From Porticoccus sp964608185 (GTDB lineage Bacteria; Pseudomonadota; Gammaproteobacteria; Pseudomonadales; Porticoccaceae): a stretch of DNA of 53,174 bases. Below are positions 16,935 to 28,200 of this stretch, in pieces. Both the position numbers and the translations under genes were made by a program. Where the stretch lies: the NCBI GenBank assembly GCA_964608185.1, contig CAZSMR010000004.1, positions 1 through 53,174 on the forward strand, given 5' to 3'. Positions within the stretch are counted from its first letter, which is position 1, and every line of letters starts with the position of its first letter. The notes under the pieces were generated by a model that was not told the DNA's origin, did no database searches, and saw only the letters and a list, made by a program, of their open reading frames with translations.

Positions 16935-19658
16935 ATGATGCGCCCGCTTTTTGACATTTACTCAATTATAAAAGAAATTGAATCAGGGTCACTAATTCTG
17001 ACAGCAACTAGTCGCCTTGCAGTTAAGGTGCGAGAGAGCTGGGCTCAATATCAACAGGAGCAAGGAAATTCTACATGGATCGAACCTGAAATTTTTCCAA
17101 TCGAACACTGGATTAATGAAACTTGGCTTCGATGTTGCGATGACGGAACTATTGAAATTTCAAATGGTGCAATCATTTCTAAGCCAGCAGAATATTTGAT
17201 TTGGGAAGAAGTGATTAAGAATGAATCAATACCTACTAGCTACTCCGGTCTTGCTCGAGATAGTTACAACATAATGCAAAGATGGGAAATTCCCCATGAA
17301 AAGTTAAAAAATGACGCCCCGTTATTTTATCGATGGATCTCAGATTTCAACCTAGCGCTTAGAAAATATAACTATATTACTGAGGCTGATAGTGCAAATG
17401 ACTTGCTAGAGGCTTTTCAAGCTGGGACCTTAGTTCCAATAGAGGGGATTACTACATTAGGCTTCGATGAAATTCCTCCTTTATATGCAAACTTGCTGGG
17501 CGCAGCCACAAAAAATATCACACATGAACCGACGCTTTCAAGTTATAAAAAAAGAAAGTTATCAGCGGCACATCGTGCTCAATTTTTTGACGGAAATCAA
17601 GAAATACGTGCTGCGGCTAGGTGGGCTTTTCAGTTACAAAAAAAATACCCTGACCACCGAATAGGGATTATTACTCCTACCTCTTATCCGTCAAAAAATA
17701 CTTTGGAGAGAATACTAAAGGAAGAGCTGGATCCAGAGAGTCTTAACTTGAACGGGCCTATACAATCATTTTCATTTAATATTTCATCAGGAATAGCTTT
17801 AAACGATACACCAATTATTTCATCAGCCTTGCTTCTGTTGTCATTGAATTTTAATAGACTACCCCTTGAAGATTTATGCCGACTACTCAATTCTCCATTC
17901 TGGGGAAATTGCACTACCCTCTTGTCTCGTGCGATAACAGAAAAAAATCTTCGAAAGGTAGCTTTAACTCATATATCCCAGGATCAATTTATTCGTCAGC
18001 TAGAGTCCTCAGAAAAATTTACCGTTATTGCTGATGACATCCCTAGTGATAGCTTCTGCTGTCAAGGAGCAGTCAATCGAACCAAAGGTATGGCTCAAAA
18101 AAATACGTTTTCAGACTGGCTTGCAGTATTCAAAGATCAATTAGACATGCTTGGTTGGCCTGGAAAAAGAAAACTAAATAGTACTGAATTTAGACAGCAT
18201 CAACAATGGCAAAAAGTTCTTGAAATTTTTGCATCATTAGATCAACTTAAATTAATAGTAACCCTGCAAGATGCTTTAAAGCAGCTGCTCCAAGTAACCA
18301 AAAAATATAACTTTCAGTCAGGTATTGGAGATGCCCCTATTCAGGTTCTGGGACTACTAGAAAGTAATGGACTACAATTTGACCACCTTTGGATAGCGGG
18401 CATGAATAGTACGAGCTGGCCAAACAGCACTAGCCCTAATTCATTGCTGCCTTTAGATTTACAAAGAGAGTACAAAACGCCAAAAGTACTGCCTGAAGAT
18501 CAACTGGAGTTAGCAAAAAACCAATTAAATAGACTAAGAATATCATCTAATAATATTATCTGTAGTTTCAGTGAAACTAATGGAGCTCATTCTTGTGAAA
18601 TTAGCCCTTTAATTTCTAAGTTAACGGAGCTTAATGCTGATAATCTTAATATAAAGCACTCACTCACAACTTCATCAATATATAGACAACAATCAATAGT
18701 TAAGTTGCAGAAAATTAAATGTGAAAATGGTCCTAGCATTAACCTTAGTAATGAAACTATTTTTGGTGGAAGCGGGATCATTAAAGATCAAGCTTCTTGC
18801 CCATTTAATGCTTTTGCAATCCACCGGCTAGGGGCTAGAGAAGTTAGTACACCATCACTGGGTTTATCTGCGATGGATAGGGGCATAATAATTCATGAGT
18901 GCATGGAGGCCTTTTGGCAACAAATATTTACACATGCAAAATTGATTAGTTTGTCAGAAAAAGAGCTAGATGAAACAATCAAGCATGCCATCAGTAAGTC
19001 GCTAATAAATTGGAGGAAGAAGAGACCTGATATCTTTAGGCCAAACTTTATTTCTTTAGAAGTAAAACGTGTAAGCCTATTAATGCTTAAGTGGCTAAAT
19101 CTAGAAATGGAGAGATCGCCATTTTCAATATTATCACTTGAAGAATCAACCGATGTAGTTCTTGCAGGTCTTCCGCTCACATTAAAAATTGATCGCATAG
19201 ATAAACTCGAGAGCGGAGGAAAAATAGTTTTAGACTATAAAACAGGTAAAGTTACAACTACAAACTGGTACGGGGATCGGCCGCTAGAACCCCAAGTACC
19301 TTTATATGCAGTTTTAGCCAGTAAAAAGCCAATAGGTGTAGCTTTCGGACAAATCAACGTTTCAAGACAACGCTTTGTTGGCCTCACAAAGATGTCTAAA
19401 GTGCTACCTGATGTAAAGGCACAGGAAAGTATATGGGATGATATTTTGAAGCAATGGACTAATTCTCTTGAATACATAGGTCGCGAGTTTTTAGAAGGTT
19501 ATGCCATTGTAGCTAATATGAACCACTCTAACGTAAGCTATTCTGAGTATCTTAAGCCACTCAACCGACTCGATGAAAGTTGTATGGAACTTTATATGGA
19601 AATAAAAGTAGCTAAACATAACACTGACATAAAGGCCCAAGAGGAGTCTGAGTCATGA
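16935..19658 (+). CDS. AddB-like DNA repair protein with C-terminal PD-(D/E)XK nuclease domain
   Basis: A 907-residue protein of the proteobacterial 'probable DNA repair protein' type (about 900 residues) found next to a UvrD/RecB-like helicase. The N-terminal region looks like an inactivated helicase fold: where Walker A would be it has LTATSRLAV, without GKT. The C-terminal nuclease domain carries QASCPFNAFA (C622), RGIIIHECMEAFW, the acidic D-x-D around KIDRID and the catalytic LDYKTGK (D767, K769). Family relatives, as I recall them, have a C-x2-C-x5-C Fe-S triad near the end; here the aligned positions read S868, E871 and N877. The start is uncertain: ATG 16935, ATG 16938 or GTG 16893. 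The stop overlaps the next start as ATGA. Confidence 0.85.
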   Translation: MMRPLFDIYSIIKEIESGSLILTATSRLAVKVRESWAQYQQEQGNSTWIEPEIFPIEHWINETWLRCCDDGTIEISNGAIISKPAEYLIWEEVIKNESIPTSYSGLARDSYNIMQRWEIPHEKLKNDAPLFYRWISDFNLALRKYNYITEADSANDLLEAFQAGTLVPIEGITTLGFDEIPPLYANLLGAATKNITHEPTLSSYKKRKLSAAHRAQFFDGNQEIRAAARWAFQLQKKYPDHRIGIITPTSYPSKNTLERILKEELDPESLNLNGPIQSFSFNISSGIALNDTPIISSALLLLSLNFNRLPLEDLCRLLNSPFWGNCTTLLSRAITEKNLRKVALTHISQDQFIRQLESSEKFTVIADDIPSDSFCCQGAVNRTKGMAQKNTFSDWLAVFKDQLDMLGWPGKRKLNSTEFRQHQQWQKVLEIFASLDQLKLIVTLQDALKQLLQVTKKYNFQSGIGDAPIQVLGLLESNGLQFDHLWIAGMNSTSWPNSTSPNSLLPLDLQREYKTPKVLPEDQLELAKNQLNRLRISSNNIICSFSETNGAHSCEISPLISKLTELNADNLNIKHSLTTSSIYRQQSIVKLQKIKCENGPSINLSNETIFGGSGIIKDQASCPFNAFAIHRLGAREVSTPSLGLSAMDRGIIIHECMEAFWQQIFTHAKLISLSEKELDETIKHAISKSLINWRKKRPDIFRPNFISLEVKRVSLLMLKWLNLEMERSPFSILSLEESTDVVLAGLPLTLKIDRIDKLESGGKIVLDYKTGKVTTTNWYGDRPLEPQVPLYAVLASKKPIGVAFGQINVSRQRFVGLTKMSKVLPDVKAQESIWDDILKQWTNSLEYIGREFLEGYAIVANMNHSNVSYSEYLKPLNRLDESCMELYMEIKVAKHNTDIKAQEESES

Positions 19659-22600
19659 AGAGGTCAGATGCAGAATCAAGAGTTTTAGCTCTGGATCCCT
19701 TCAAATCTTTCGCTATATCTGCACCGGCTGGATCTGGAAAAACAGAACTACTAACACAGAGGATGCTAGGTCTGCTATGTGTGGTAAACAACCCAGAAGA
19801 AATTATGTGCATGACATTTACCAACAAAGCTGTTGATGAAATGAAAGGTCGGGTGATGCATTACTTAATCAAGGCCTCAGAAATCTCCAATAGCAATTTT
19901 ACACCTTCATCAAAAGATCATCAGAATGTCACATTAAATTTAGCAAAAAAAGCACTATTCCGAAACAAAGAAAAAAAATGGGGCCTACTAGAAAATCCAT
20001 CAAGACTCCGAATACATACTATTGATGGATTTTGTCGAAAACTTGCAATGCAGCTACCAATTGAAAGTTNNNNNNNNNNAGTAATCCAAGTATATTATTT
20101 ATTCCAAATCCAAATCAACCAATTGAAAGTTGCTTTGATCGGAATTCTGAGGACTTAGAGAACCCATCTGAAATATACAAAGAGGTAACATCAGAGTTTC
20201 TGCTGGCGAAACTTGAAAATAACGATGCTATGGGGTTCGCAATATCAACGCTATTAACTTTTTTAGATAATGATCTTGATGTACTTCAAAAGTTATTGAT
20301 AAAACTTTTAGGCGATCGAGGCCAAAGTATTGCGCACCTTTATCAAACTCAAAAGGGCAGAGCTTATCTAGAAAGCTCACTCATCGAGGTAGTAGAAGAA
20401 ACACTATCAGCTACGAGCTTAATACTGAAACCCTATGAGTCTGAATTAATCGAATTAGTCAACTATGCTGCTACTAATTTATCATTAACAAACGACATGA
20501 ATACTGATATATCATCCTGCATAGGTTTAACGAAACTTCCAGAAGTAACATCATCTAAACACCGACAATGGCTAGGATTGATTGCATTGCTTCTCACAGG
20601 AGAAGAAAAGACATGGAGAAAAGGAATAAACAAAACAATAGGTTTTCCTACCTCAATAGAGTCCATTGAGGATCAACAAGAAGCTAGAAATCAAGCGAAA
20701 TTAAAAAAAGAATCTCTTAGCTGTCTCATTGATAGACTGAAAGCTGTTCCTGAACTTCATGAGGCGCTATGTGAAGCAATACTTCTCCCGCCTTCTTGTT
20801 ATGATGACGATCAATGGGAGATTCTTAATGCGCTCTCATCGGTACTTCCGATGCTTAGCGCTCACCTAACACTAGCTCTGCAAAAAAAACAAGTATGCGA
20901 TTATCCTGAGGTCACCCTAGCTGCCTTGCGGGCACTAGGAACAGAAGAAGCGCCAACGGAACTTGCACTTAAATTAGACTACTCAATAAAACATATTTTA
21001 ATGGATGAGTTTCAAGATACCTCCTCATTACAATTTGATCTACTAAAAAGATTAACTAGTGAATGGTGCCCTAATGATGACAGAAGTTTGTTTATCGTTG
21101 GAGACCCGATGCAGTGTCTTTACACCTGGCGTGGAGCTAATGTAGGGCAATTTATACAGGCAAGAACTTTACCAATAGGAAATATACAACTTGAAGCCCT
21201 AGATCTACAAATAAATTTCAGATCACAGCCTGGAATAATCAAGTGGGTTAATCATGCTTTTAAAAGCGCTTTTCCTGACAAAGATGACATAAGTCGAGGG
21301 TCTATAAGATACAACCCTTCGACCGCAAATATACAAGAAATTCCGATAAAAACTGAACAAAGTCACCAAGCAGTCACTATTGATGAATTTATTGGCTATG
21401 AGGGAGCGGACGATTCAAAAATTTTAGAAGCTAGTCATATAACCTCTTTAGTTTGCAAAGCAAAAGAGAGGGACTCTGAAGGATCTATCGCAATTTTAAC
21501 TCGCTCTCGAAATTCACTCTCCTACATCATATCATCACTGCAAAAGGCCGGCCTTAGCTGGCAAGCTACAGAAATGGACTCTTTGAGTAACCGGATGCCT
21601 GTTGTTGACTTAAAGTCTCTCACCAGAGCCATGATCTCCCCTGCTGATCGAGTTGCTTGGTTGTCTATTATGCGTGCACCATGGTGTGGACTGGATCTTA
21701 ATGATCTATTTTTAATAGCTAACCATAAAGCCCCTAAAAAAAATAAACCATTACGAGTCGAATCCTTTCCTTTAGTCATGTCAAATGTATTTGAATATTC
21801 TGAAATTCCAGGTATTTCAAAAGAAGGGAAACAGATACTTCATCGGTGTAGCGCTGTTCTTAAAAAAGGCTGGAGGCAGCGCTATAGAAAACCTTTTAGG
21901 GTATGGATAGAGAGTATATGGATTGAACTGGGTGGCATCAATTCGCTAGCATCAAGCAAAGATTTTGATNNNNNNNNNNATTGTTGTGGGCAGTACTTTG
22001 ATTTATTAGAACAGCACGAAAAAAATGGTCAGATTTCTGACTGGGCAGTATTTGAGAATTCCTTAAAAAATATTTACACAAGACCTAGCCAGCAATCTGA
22101 CCCAAACTTACATATTATGACTATTCATAAAGCAAAAGGGCTAGAATTTGACACAGTAATAATACCTAGCTTAAACAGACCGTCTGGCAACGATAGTGAA
22201 TCGCTAATACTATGGCATGAAAGATCTAACAAAAAAGGTAAGACTCGCCTGATCATCGGACCAAAACATAAAACTGGAAAAGGCAAAGATCCCCTATTTG
22301 AATATCTGAAGAAAGAAAAAAAGTTAGGGGCGCAGCTTGAAACATTAAGAACAATTTACGTCGGGGCAACTCGAGCTGTTAAACAACTTCATTTAACCTA
22401 CACCATAAACATCAAAAAAGATTCAAAAGAAAAGCCGAAGCCATTAAAGAACACCCTCCTAAGTGCTCTTGCTGGTAACAATTATCTTGAAGACTATTTC
22501 AAGACCATTTCATCAGCATCCTTTCACAGTCATATCTCAAAACCTATAAGTGAGAATAAAACTGATGGAGCTGGTCTAAGCTGCTTATCCTATATTAACA

Positions 22601-23232
22601 GGCTTCCTGCTGACTGGAAAACAACAGCTATATACAGCCAAAGTGAAACTTCTCTAAAAAACATTAATAAAGAGTTCGATGTCGATAAACTAGAATTCTT
22701 TACATTGAATAGTACTATTGCTCGGCATACCGGTACTGTCCTTCATCGTATATTGCGACAACTTGTAGTTAATGGCATCAACTGCTGGGATGCAAATAGA
22801 ATTCACAATCAAACATCTTTCTGGCGATCTCAACTGCAAAATCTTGGTCTAATAAACTACGATCAGCCACTAGATTTGCTAAAACGAGCCGTTTTAGGTT
22901 GTCTTAAAGATAAAGATAATCATTGGATTTTTGAGTCTACTCATAAGGAGAGTAAGTGTGAATTCGCTATTGGCTACCAGTCGTCAAGAGACAGCAAACC
23001 TAAAACCTCTATCATAGATCGCTGCTTTATCTTAAATAAAGAGCAATGGATCATTGATTACAAGTCGACCGAGCCTCAAAAAAATGAGAGTTTGGATGTT
23101 TTTTTGAAGCGTGAAACACTACAGTATCAAGGACAACTTAAGCACTACGCAAGTCTACTCAATAAAATGAATGGCTTGCCTTCGAGAAAAGCATTATATT
23201 TTCCATTGATTCAGCACCTGGAAGAAATCTAA
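19655..23232 (+). CDS. UvrD/RecB-like (AddA-like) helicase-nuclease, interrupted by two scaffold gaps
   Basis: Superfamily 1A helicase of about 1,170-1,190 residues with a C-terminal RecB-type nuclease. Visible motifs: Walker A APAGSGKT (K29), TFTNKAVDEMKGR, motif II LMDEFQDTS, the GDPMQCLYTWRGA motif, HIMTIHKAKGLEFD and YVGATRA. The nuclease end has GTVLHRILRQL, SIIDRCFI, WIIDYKS and YQGQLKHYA. With the AddB-like gene it forms a two-nuclease, one-helicase pair like AddAB, presumably for double-strand-break processing. Runs of 10 N at 20070 and 21970 interrupt it. At the first the frame changes (frame 2 before, frame 1 after), explained by a probable misjoin (see findings); at the second the frame is kept. 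Translation is probably coupled to the upstream gene. Confidence 0.88.
20070..20079. other. Assembly gap (10 N) with repeated flank
   Basis: Ten N inside the helicase gene. The 14 bases ACCAATTGAAAGTT occur directly before the gap (20056-20069) and again at 20118-20131. Joining the two copies restores one frame (LPIES-CFDRN), so the gap and the 38 bases after it may not exist in the genome. Confidence 0.95.
21970..21979. other. Assembly gap (10 N)
   Basis: Ten N inside the helicase gene; the coding frame is the same on both sides and the surrounding protein length agrees roughly with related helicases, so the real gap is probably small. Confidence 0.95.
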
Positions 23233-23401
23233 TCAAATTATTTTTAAAGATATTACCTTAGAATTAAAGCATCACATAAAAAAACACCCAAGATCTCTTT
23301 TTATAAATATCTTAAAAGTATTTTAGAATTTTCTCCTATGCCCCATATGTAAGTTTTACTGTAGAATAGCGTAATTGAGAAATTAGCTGGTATTAAATGA
23401 A

Positions 23402-24481
23402 ATGATAAAAGCTGTCGATAATATCAATATTAAATCACAGGAGATATTGATAACGCCTAAGGCCCTAAAAGATAAGATAAAGCTTACTGCTATTGCACTA
23501 AAAACAATAATGGATGGCCGAAATTCTATTGAAAATATTCTTGGTAGAAAAGATCACAGAATATTTATTGTCGTAGGGCCCTGCTCTATTCATGATGTTG
23601 ATGCAGCAATGGATTATGCTGAGCGACTAAAAGATTTAGCTAAAGAAGTTTCTGATACTCTATGCTTAGTAATGAGAGTCTATTTTGAAAAACCTAGAAC
23701 TACTACGGGCTGGAAAGGACTCATTAATGATCCTTACCTTAATGATTCCTTTAAAATCACCGAAGGACTTCATATAGGCAGGCAGCTGCTAATGGATATA
23801 GCAGAACTAGGGCTACCTACGGCTACAGAAGCTCTTGATCCGATATCACCTCAATATATGCATGATTTGATTTCATGGGCAGCTGTAGGCGCTCGAACGA
23901 CAGAATCACAGACACACCGAGAAATGGCTTCGGGTCTCTCTTCAGCCGTAGGATTCAAAAATGGCACTGACGGAGGCCTAACAGTTGCAATTAATGCCCT
24001 GAAGTCTGTAGCTAGTCCGCATAGATTTTTGGGAGTTAATGCTGAAGGTAGTGTATCGGTCATAACAACGGCGGGAAACTCTTACTCTCACGTAGTTCTT
24101 CGTGGTGGCGACGGAAAACCTAATTATGACTCAGTCAGTATAACTAATACAGAGGAAAGGCTAAGATCGTCAGGAATATCAGAAAACATCATGGTGGATT
24201 GCAGCCATGCTAATTCTAATAAAAATCATGAACTTCAATCTTTGGTGGTAGAAAATGTGACTGATCAAATTCTTGAGGGAAACCAGTCGATCGTTGGGCT
24301 TATGATCGAAAGTAATATTCACGCTGGAAATCAAAGCATAACCGCTGATATAAAAGATCTAAAATATGGGGTATCCATTACTGATTCCTGTATAGATTGG
24401 AAAACGACGGAGAAGACGATCCGTGCAATGCATAAAAAACTTAAAGGCACGCTCGTGAATAGGCAGTCAAAAAAGTCATAG
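23402..24481 (+). CDS. aroG: 3-deoxy-7-phosphoheptulonate (DAHP) synthase, class I (AroF/G/H type)
   Basis: Condenses phosphoenolpyruvate and erythrose-4-phosphate, the first step of the shikimate pathway. The 359-residue protein has the type I-alpha signatures IVVGPCSIHD (metal-binding Cys near residue 60), FEKPRTTTGWKGLINDP, GARTTESQTHREMASGLSS and VDCSHANSNKNH, and ends with the ITDSCIDW segment. E. coli isozymes are 348-356 residues. Which amino acid inhibits it cannot be decided from sequence, so the symbol indicates the family only. No Shine-Dalgarno sequence is obvious before the ATG. It faces nfuA tail to tail, with 18 bases between. Confidence 0.93.
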   Translation: MIKAVDNINIKSQEILITPKALKDKIKLTAIALKTIMDGRNSIENILGRKDHRIFIVVGPCSIHDVDAAMDYAERLKDLAKEVSDTLCLVMRVYFEKPRTTTGWKGLINDPYLNDSFKITEGLHIGRQLLMDIAELGLPTATEALDPISPQYMHDLISWAAVGARTTESQTHREMASGLSSAVGFKNGTDGGLTVAINALKSVASPHRFLGVNAEGSVSVITTAGNSYSHVVLRGGDGKPNYDSVSITNTEERLRSSGISENIMVDCSHANSNKNHELQSLVVENVTDQILEGNQSIVGLMIESNIHAGNQSITADIKDLKYGVSITDSCIDWKTTEKTIRAMHKKLKGTLVNRQSKKS

Positions 24482-24499
24482 GCTGCCTAGATTAAAGGG

Positions 24500-25081
24500 T
24501 TACATGTAAGCCTTACTTTTGTCTGTATGGTCTGTTACATCTTTAATACCTTTAAGCTCAGGAATTTTTTCCAACATAGTTTTTTGCACGCCCTCCTTTA
24601 AAGTAACATCTGCTGATCCGCAGCCTTGGCATCCACCACCAAATCTAAGAATTGCAATACCATCTACAACTTCTTCAAGAGTAATATTTCCACCGTGCGC
24701 TGCTAATCCAGGATTAATGTCATCATATAAAACATAATTTATCTTATCTTCGATCGCGCTATCGTCGCTAATATTAGGCATACGAGAATTTGGGGCTCTT
24801 ATTGTGAGCTGCCCTCCAAACTTATCATCAGAATAATCAACTTTTGCATCTTCTAAGAAAGGTAAACTTCTTTGTCCAAAATGAGCCTTAAAATCAGGAA
24901 AATTTATTACAGTATCGTCTTCTTTTTCTTCTCCAGGGCGACAATATGCAATACAGGTTTCAGCTTTCGGAGTTCCGGGATCAGAGACAAATATACGAAT
25001 CCCGATACCTTCTGTATCCTGCTTTCCAAGCAGTTCTGCAAGATATTTTTGTGCAGACTCTGTAATGTCAATATTCGTCAT
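24500..25081 (-). CDS. nfuA: Fe-S biogenesis protein NfuA
   Basis: Carrier that receives [4Fe-4S] clusters and delivers them to client proteins, important under oxidative stress or iron starvation. The 193-residue protein has an N-terminal degenerate A-type domain (residues about 5-95) and a C-terminal Nfu domain with the cluster motif GGGCQGCG (C151, C154) and ADVTLKEGVQ. E. coli NfuA is 191 residues with the same layout. The start at 25081 is preferred: AAGGGG lies 5 bases upstream and the protein begins MTNIDITES; an upstream in-frame ATG at 25120 would add 13 basic residues. It is divergent from metH, sharing the palindrome region at 25198-25229. Confidence 0.95.
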   Translation of the reverse strand: MTNIDITESAQKYLAELLGKQDTEGIGIRIFVSDPGTPKAETCIAYCRPGEEKEDDTVINFPDFKAHFGQRSLPFLEDAKVDYSDDKFGGQLTIRAPNSRMPNISDDSAIEDKINYVLYDDINPGLAAHGGNITLEEVVDGIAILRFGGGCQGCGSADVTLKEGVQKTMLEKIPELKGIKDVTDHTDKSKAYM

Positions 25082-25197
25082 ATAGCCCCTTAGAATTATC
25101 TTTCTTTTCCGTACAATCATCCAAGATCTTATTTCGTTACTTTAGCACTCTTGAGCTATATCGACAATCAAGCACCTTCATTTGATATCTTATTTTA

Positions 25198-25229
25198 ATA
25201 CCTATATCAAAATATTTTGATATAGGTAT
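25198..25229. promoter_or_regulatory. 32-bp perfect palindrome, candidate operator of metH (and nfuA)
   Basis: The sequence ATACCTATATCAAAAT followed by its exact reverse complement ATTTTGATATAGGTAT gives a perfect 32-bp inverted repeat with no spacer, 52 bases upstream of metH. The core is TATCAA...TTGATA. No T-run follows, so it is not a terminator. Its right arm contains the putative metH -35 box, the usual position for a repressor site. A further TTGATAT lies at 25182-25188. The binding protein is unknown. Confidence 0.7.
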
Positions 25230-25245
25230 ATTGATGTGATAAAAT
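25217..25245 (+). promoter_or_regulatory. Putative sigma70 promoter of metH
   Basis: TTGATA (25217-25222, inside the palindrome) and TAAAAT (25240-25245) are separated by 17 bases. Transcription would start near 25252, leaving about a 30-base leader before the metH ATG at 25282. Confidence 0.6.
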
Positions 25246-25281
25246 AAATTAAATATTTTTAAACCTCAAACGCAAAAGACT

Positions 25282-28200
25282 ATGGATAAAAACTTGAATA
25301 ATCGTGACATCCGTATCAAAAATTTATATACAGAAGCCTCCCGTCGAATCTTGATTCTTGATGGCGCAATGGGGACGATGATTCAAAGACATAATTTCAG
25401 TGAAACTGACTATAGAGGTGAGCGTTTCAAGAATTTTGATAGAGATGTGGCAGGTAATAATGATCTTTTATCGATAACTCAACCAGAAACAATTAAGGAT
25501 ATACATCTCGGATATTTGAAATCTGGCGCAGATATTGTAGAAACTAATACGTTTAACTCTACTTCTATATCTCTAGCAGACTACGGAATGGAAGACCTAG
25601 TCTATGAGCTTAATAAAGCTGGAGCAGAGCTTGCGAGAGAAGCGTGCGATAAAATTTCTACACCTGAAAAACCAAGATGGGTAGCGGGAGTTCTAGGTCC
25701 GACTAGCCGAACATTATCGATATCGCCAGATGTTAACGATCCAGCTGCTCGAAATACAAATTTTGACGAATTGGTAGATACATATATCGATGCTACTAAA
25801 GCATTGATAGAAGGTGGTAGCGATATTATTTTAATAGAAACAATTTTTGACACCTTGAATGCTAAGGCGGCAATTTTTGCAGTTAAATCAGCCTTTGAAG
25901 AACTAGGTGTTGAATTACCAATCATGATTTCTGGTACTATTACAGATGCAAGCGGCAGAACCCTTTCGGGACAAACTCCTGAAGCTTTTTGGAATTCAGT
26001 CTCCCATGCAAAGCCATTTTCTATAGGCTTAAACTGTGCCTTAGGGGCAAAAGAGCTTCGTCCGCATATAGAAGAACTGTCACGTATTTCTAATACCTTT
26101 GTGAGTGCTCACCCAAATGCCGGACTTCCAAATGAATTTGGAGAGTACGATGAAACACCAGTAGAAACGAGCGCAATTGTTACTGAATTTGCTGAAAGTG
26201 GTTTTATTAATATAATTGGTGGATGTTGCGGTACAACACCAGAACATATTGAAGAAATAGCTATCAGCGTCAAAAAATTCAAACCAAGGTCAATTCCAAT
26301 AATCAAGCCTGCATGTCGCTTATCAGGACTAGAAGCTTATACTATTTCTCAAGATTCATTATTTGTGAACGTAGGTGAACGTTGCAATGTAACGGGTTCT
26401 GCTCGATTCAAAAAATTGATACTGGATGGTAAATATGAAGAGGCTTTAGTAGTAGCCCGCCTACAAGTAGAAGATGGCGCGCAAATTATTGACATCAATA
26501 TGGATGAAGGGATGTTAGACGCTGTTGAAGCTATGACTACTTTTACAAAATTGATTGCATCTGAACCAGATATATCAAAAATTCCACTAATGATTGATTC
26601 CTCTAAATGGCACGTCATTGAGTCTGGGTTAAAGTGGGTACAAGGAAAATGTATTGTAAATTCTATTAGTCTTAAGGAGGGCGAAGAAACTTTTATAAAG
26701 CAAGCTAAATTGTGCCAAAAGTACGGAGCAGCGGTAGTTGTCATGGCTTTCGATACCAAAGGTCAAGCTGATAGTCTAGAGAGAAGAAAGGAAATTTGCG
26801 GTCGAAGCTATAATATCCTAGTAGATGAAGTTGGTTTTAGCCCTGAAGATATAATCTTTGATCCAAACATATTTGCGGTTGCTACAGGTATAGAAGAGCA
26901 TAATAATTATGCAGTCGATTTCATTGAAAGTACTCGCTGGATAAAAGAAAACTTACCTCTTGCACTTATTTCTGGTGGTGTAAGCAATGTTTCATTTTCA
27001 TTTCGTGGAAATAATCCGGTAAGAGAAGCCGTACATTCAGTATTTCTTCTTTATGCAATTCGTGCAGGACTAAGTATGGGCATCGTGAATGCAGGGCAAC
27101 TTTCTGTATACAGCGAGATACCAAAAGAGCTTCGTGAGAAAGTAGAGGCTGTTATTCTCAATGTTTCACCTGAAGGTACCGAAAATTTAGTATCTATCGC
27201 TCAAGATTATCATATCGATGGCCCTAAAAAAGACAATAAAGCTGATCTAGAATGGCGATCATGGCCAATTGAAAAACGTCTTGAACATGCACTTGTAAAG
27301 GGAATAACTACTTACATAATAGAAGATACAGAAGAATGCAGACTTAACACTAAGCGGCCGCTTCATGTCATTGAAGGCCCTTTAATGGATGGAATGAACG
27401 TAGTAGGCGACTTATTTGGTGCAGGTAAAATGTTTCTCCCTCAAGTCGTAAAATCCGCTCGTGTAATGAAACAGTCTGTTGCTCACCTCCAGCCTTTTAT
27501 TGAGCAAGAAAAAGGAGAAAAGGCGCAGTATAACGGAAAAATATTAATGGCAACCGTTAAAGGTGATGTGCATGATATCGGCAAAAATATCGTCGGAGTT
27601 GTTCTTGGTTGTAATAATTATGAAGTAATTGATCTTGGTGTTATGGTTTCAGCAGAAAAGATCATTGAAGTTGCTGTACAAGAGAAAGTAGATATTATTG
27701 GATTATCAGGTCTCATCACGCCCTCCTTAGACGAAATGGTCCATATAGCTAGCGAACTAGAACGACAAAAATTAAATTTTCCTCTATTGATTGGTGGTGC
27801 GACAACCTCAAAAGCACATACGGCCGTAAAGATAGACCCTGGTTATCATCATAATCAGACGATTTACGTTGCTGATGCTTCGAGAGCAGTAGGAGTTGCA
27901 GGAAAGCTTCTCAATAAGGAGGAGAAGGATGCCTACATCGCAGGCATTCAGCTTGATTATGAGCAAGTTAGAGCTAGAATGTCTAATCGTCGGCCAAGAA
28001 ATAACTCACTCACTTATGATGAAGCTAAAGAGGCTCGACGTAAGATAAATTGGAAGGGCTATATACCACCTATTCCTAAAACTCTTGGTGTTAATATTTT
28101 AGAGGATTATCCACTAGAATCTTTATTGGATACGATTGACTGGACTCCATTTTTCATTACATGGGATCTTGCAGGGAAATACCCAAAAATACTTAGTGAT

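Noticed and set aside
21967..22000. Collapse of the second helicase gap at the repeated TTTGAT, as at the first gap
   Set aside because: The shared stretch is only about 6 bases and collapsing would delete a segment that helicase relatives have; the present frame is already continuous.
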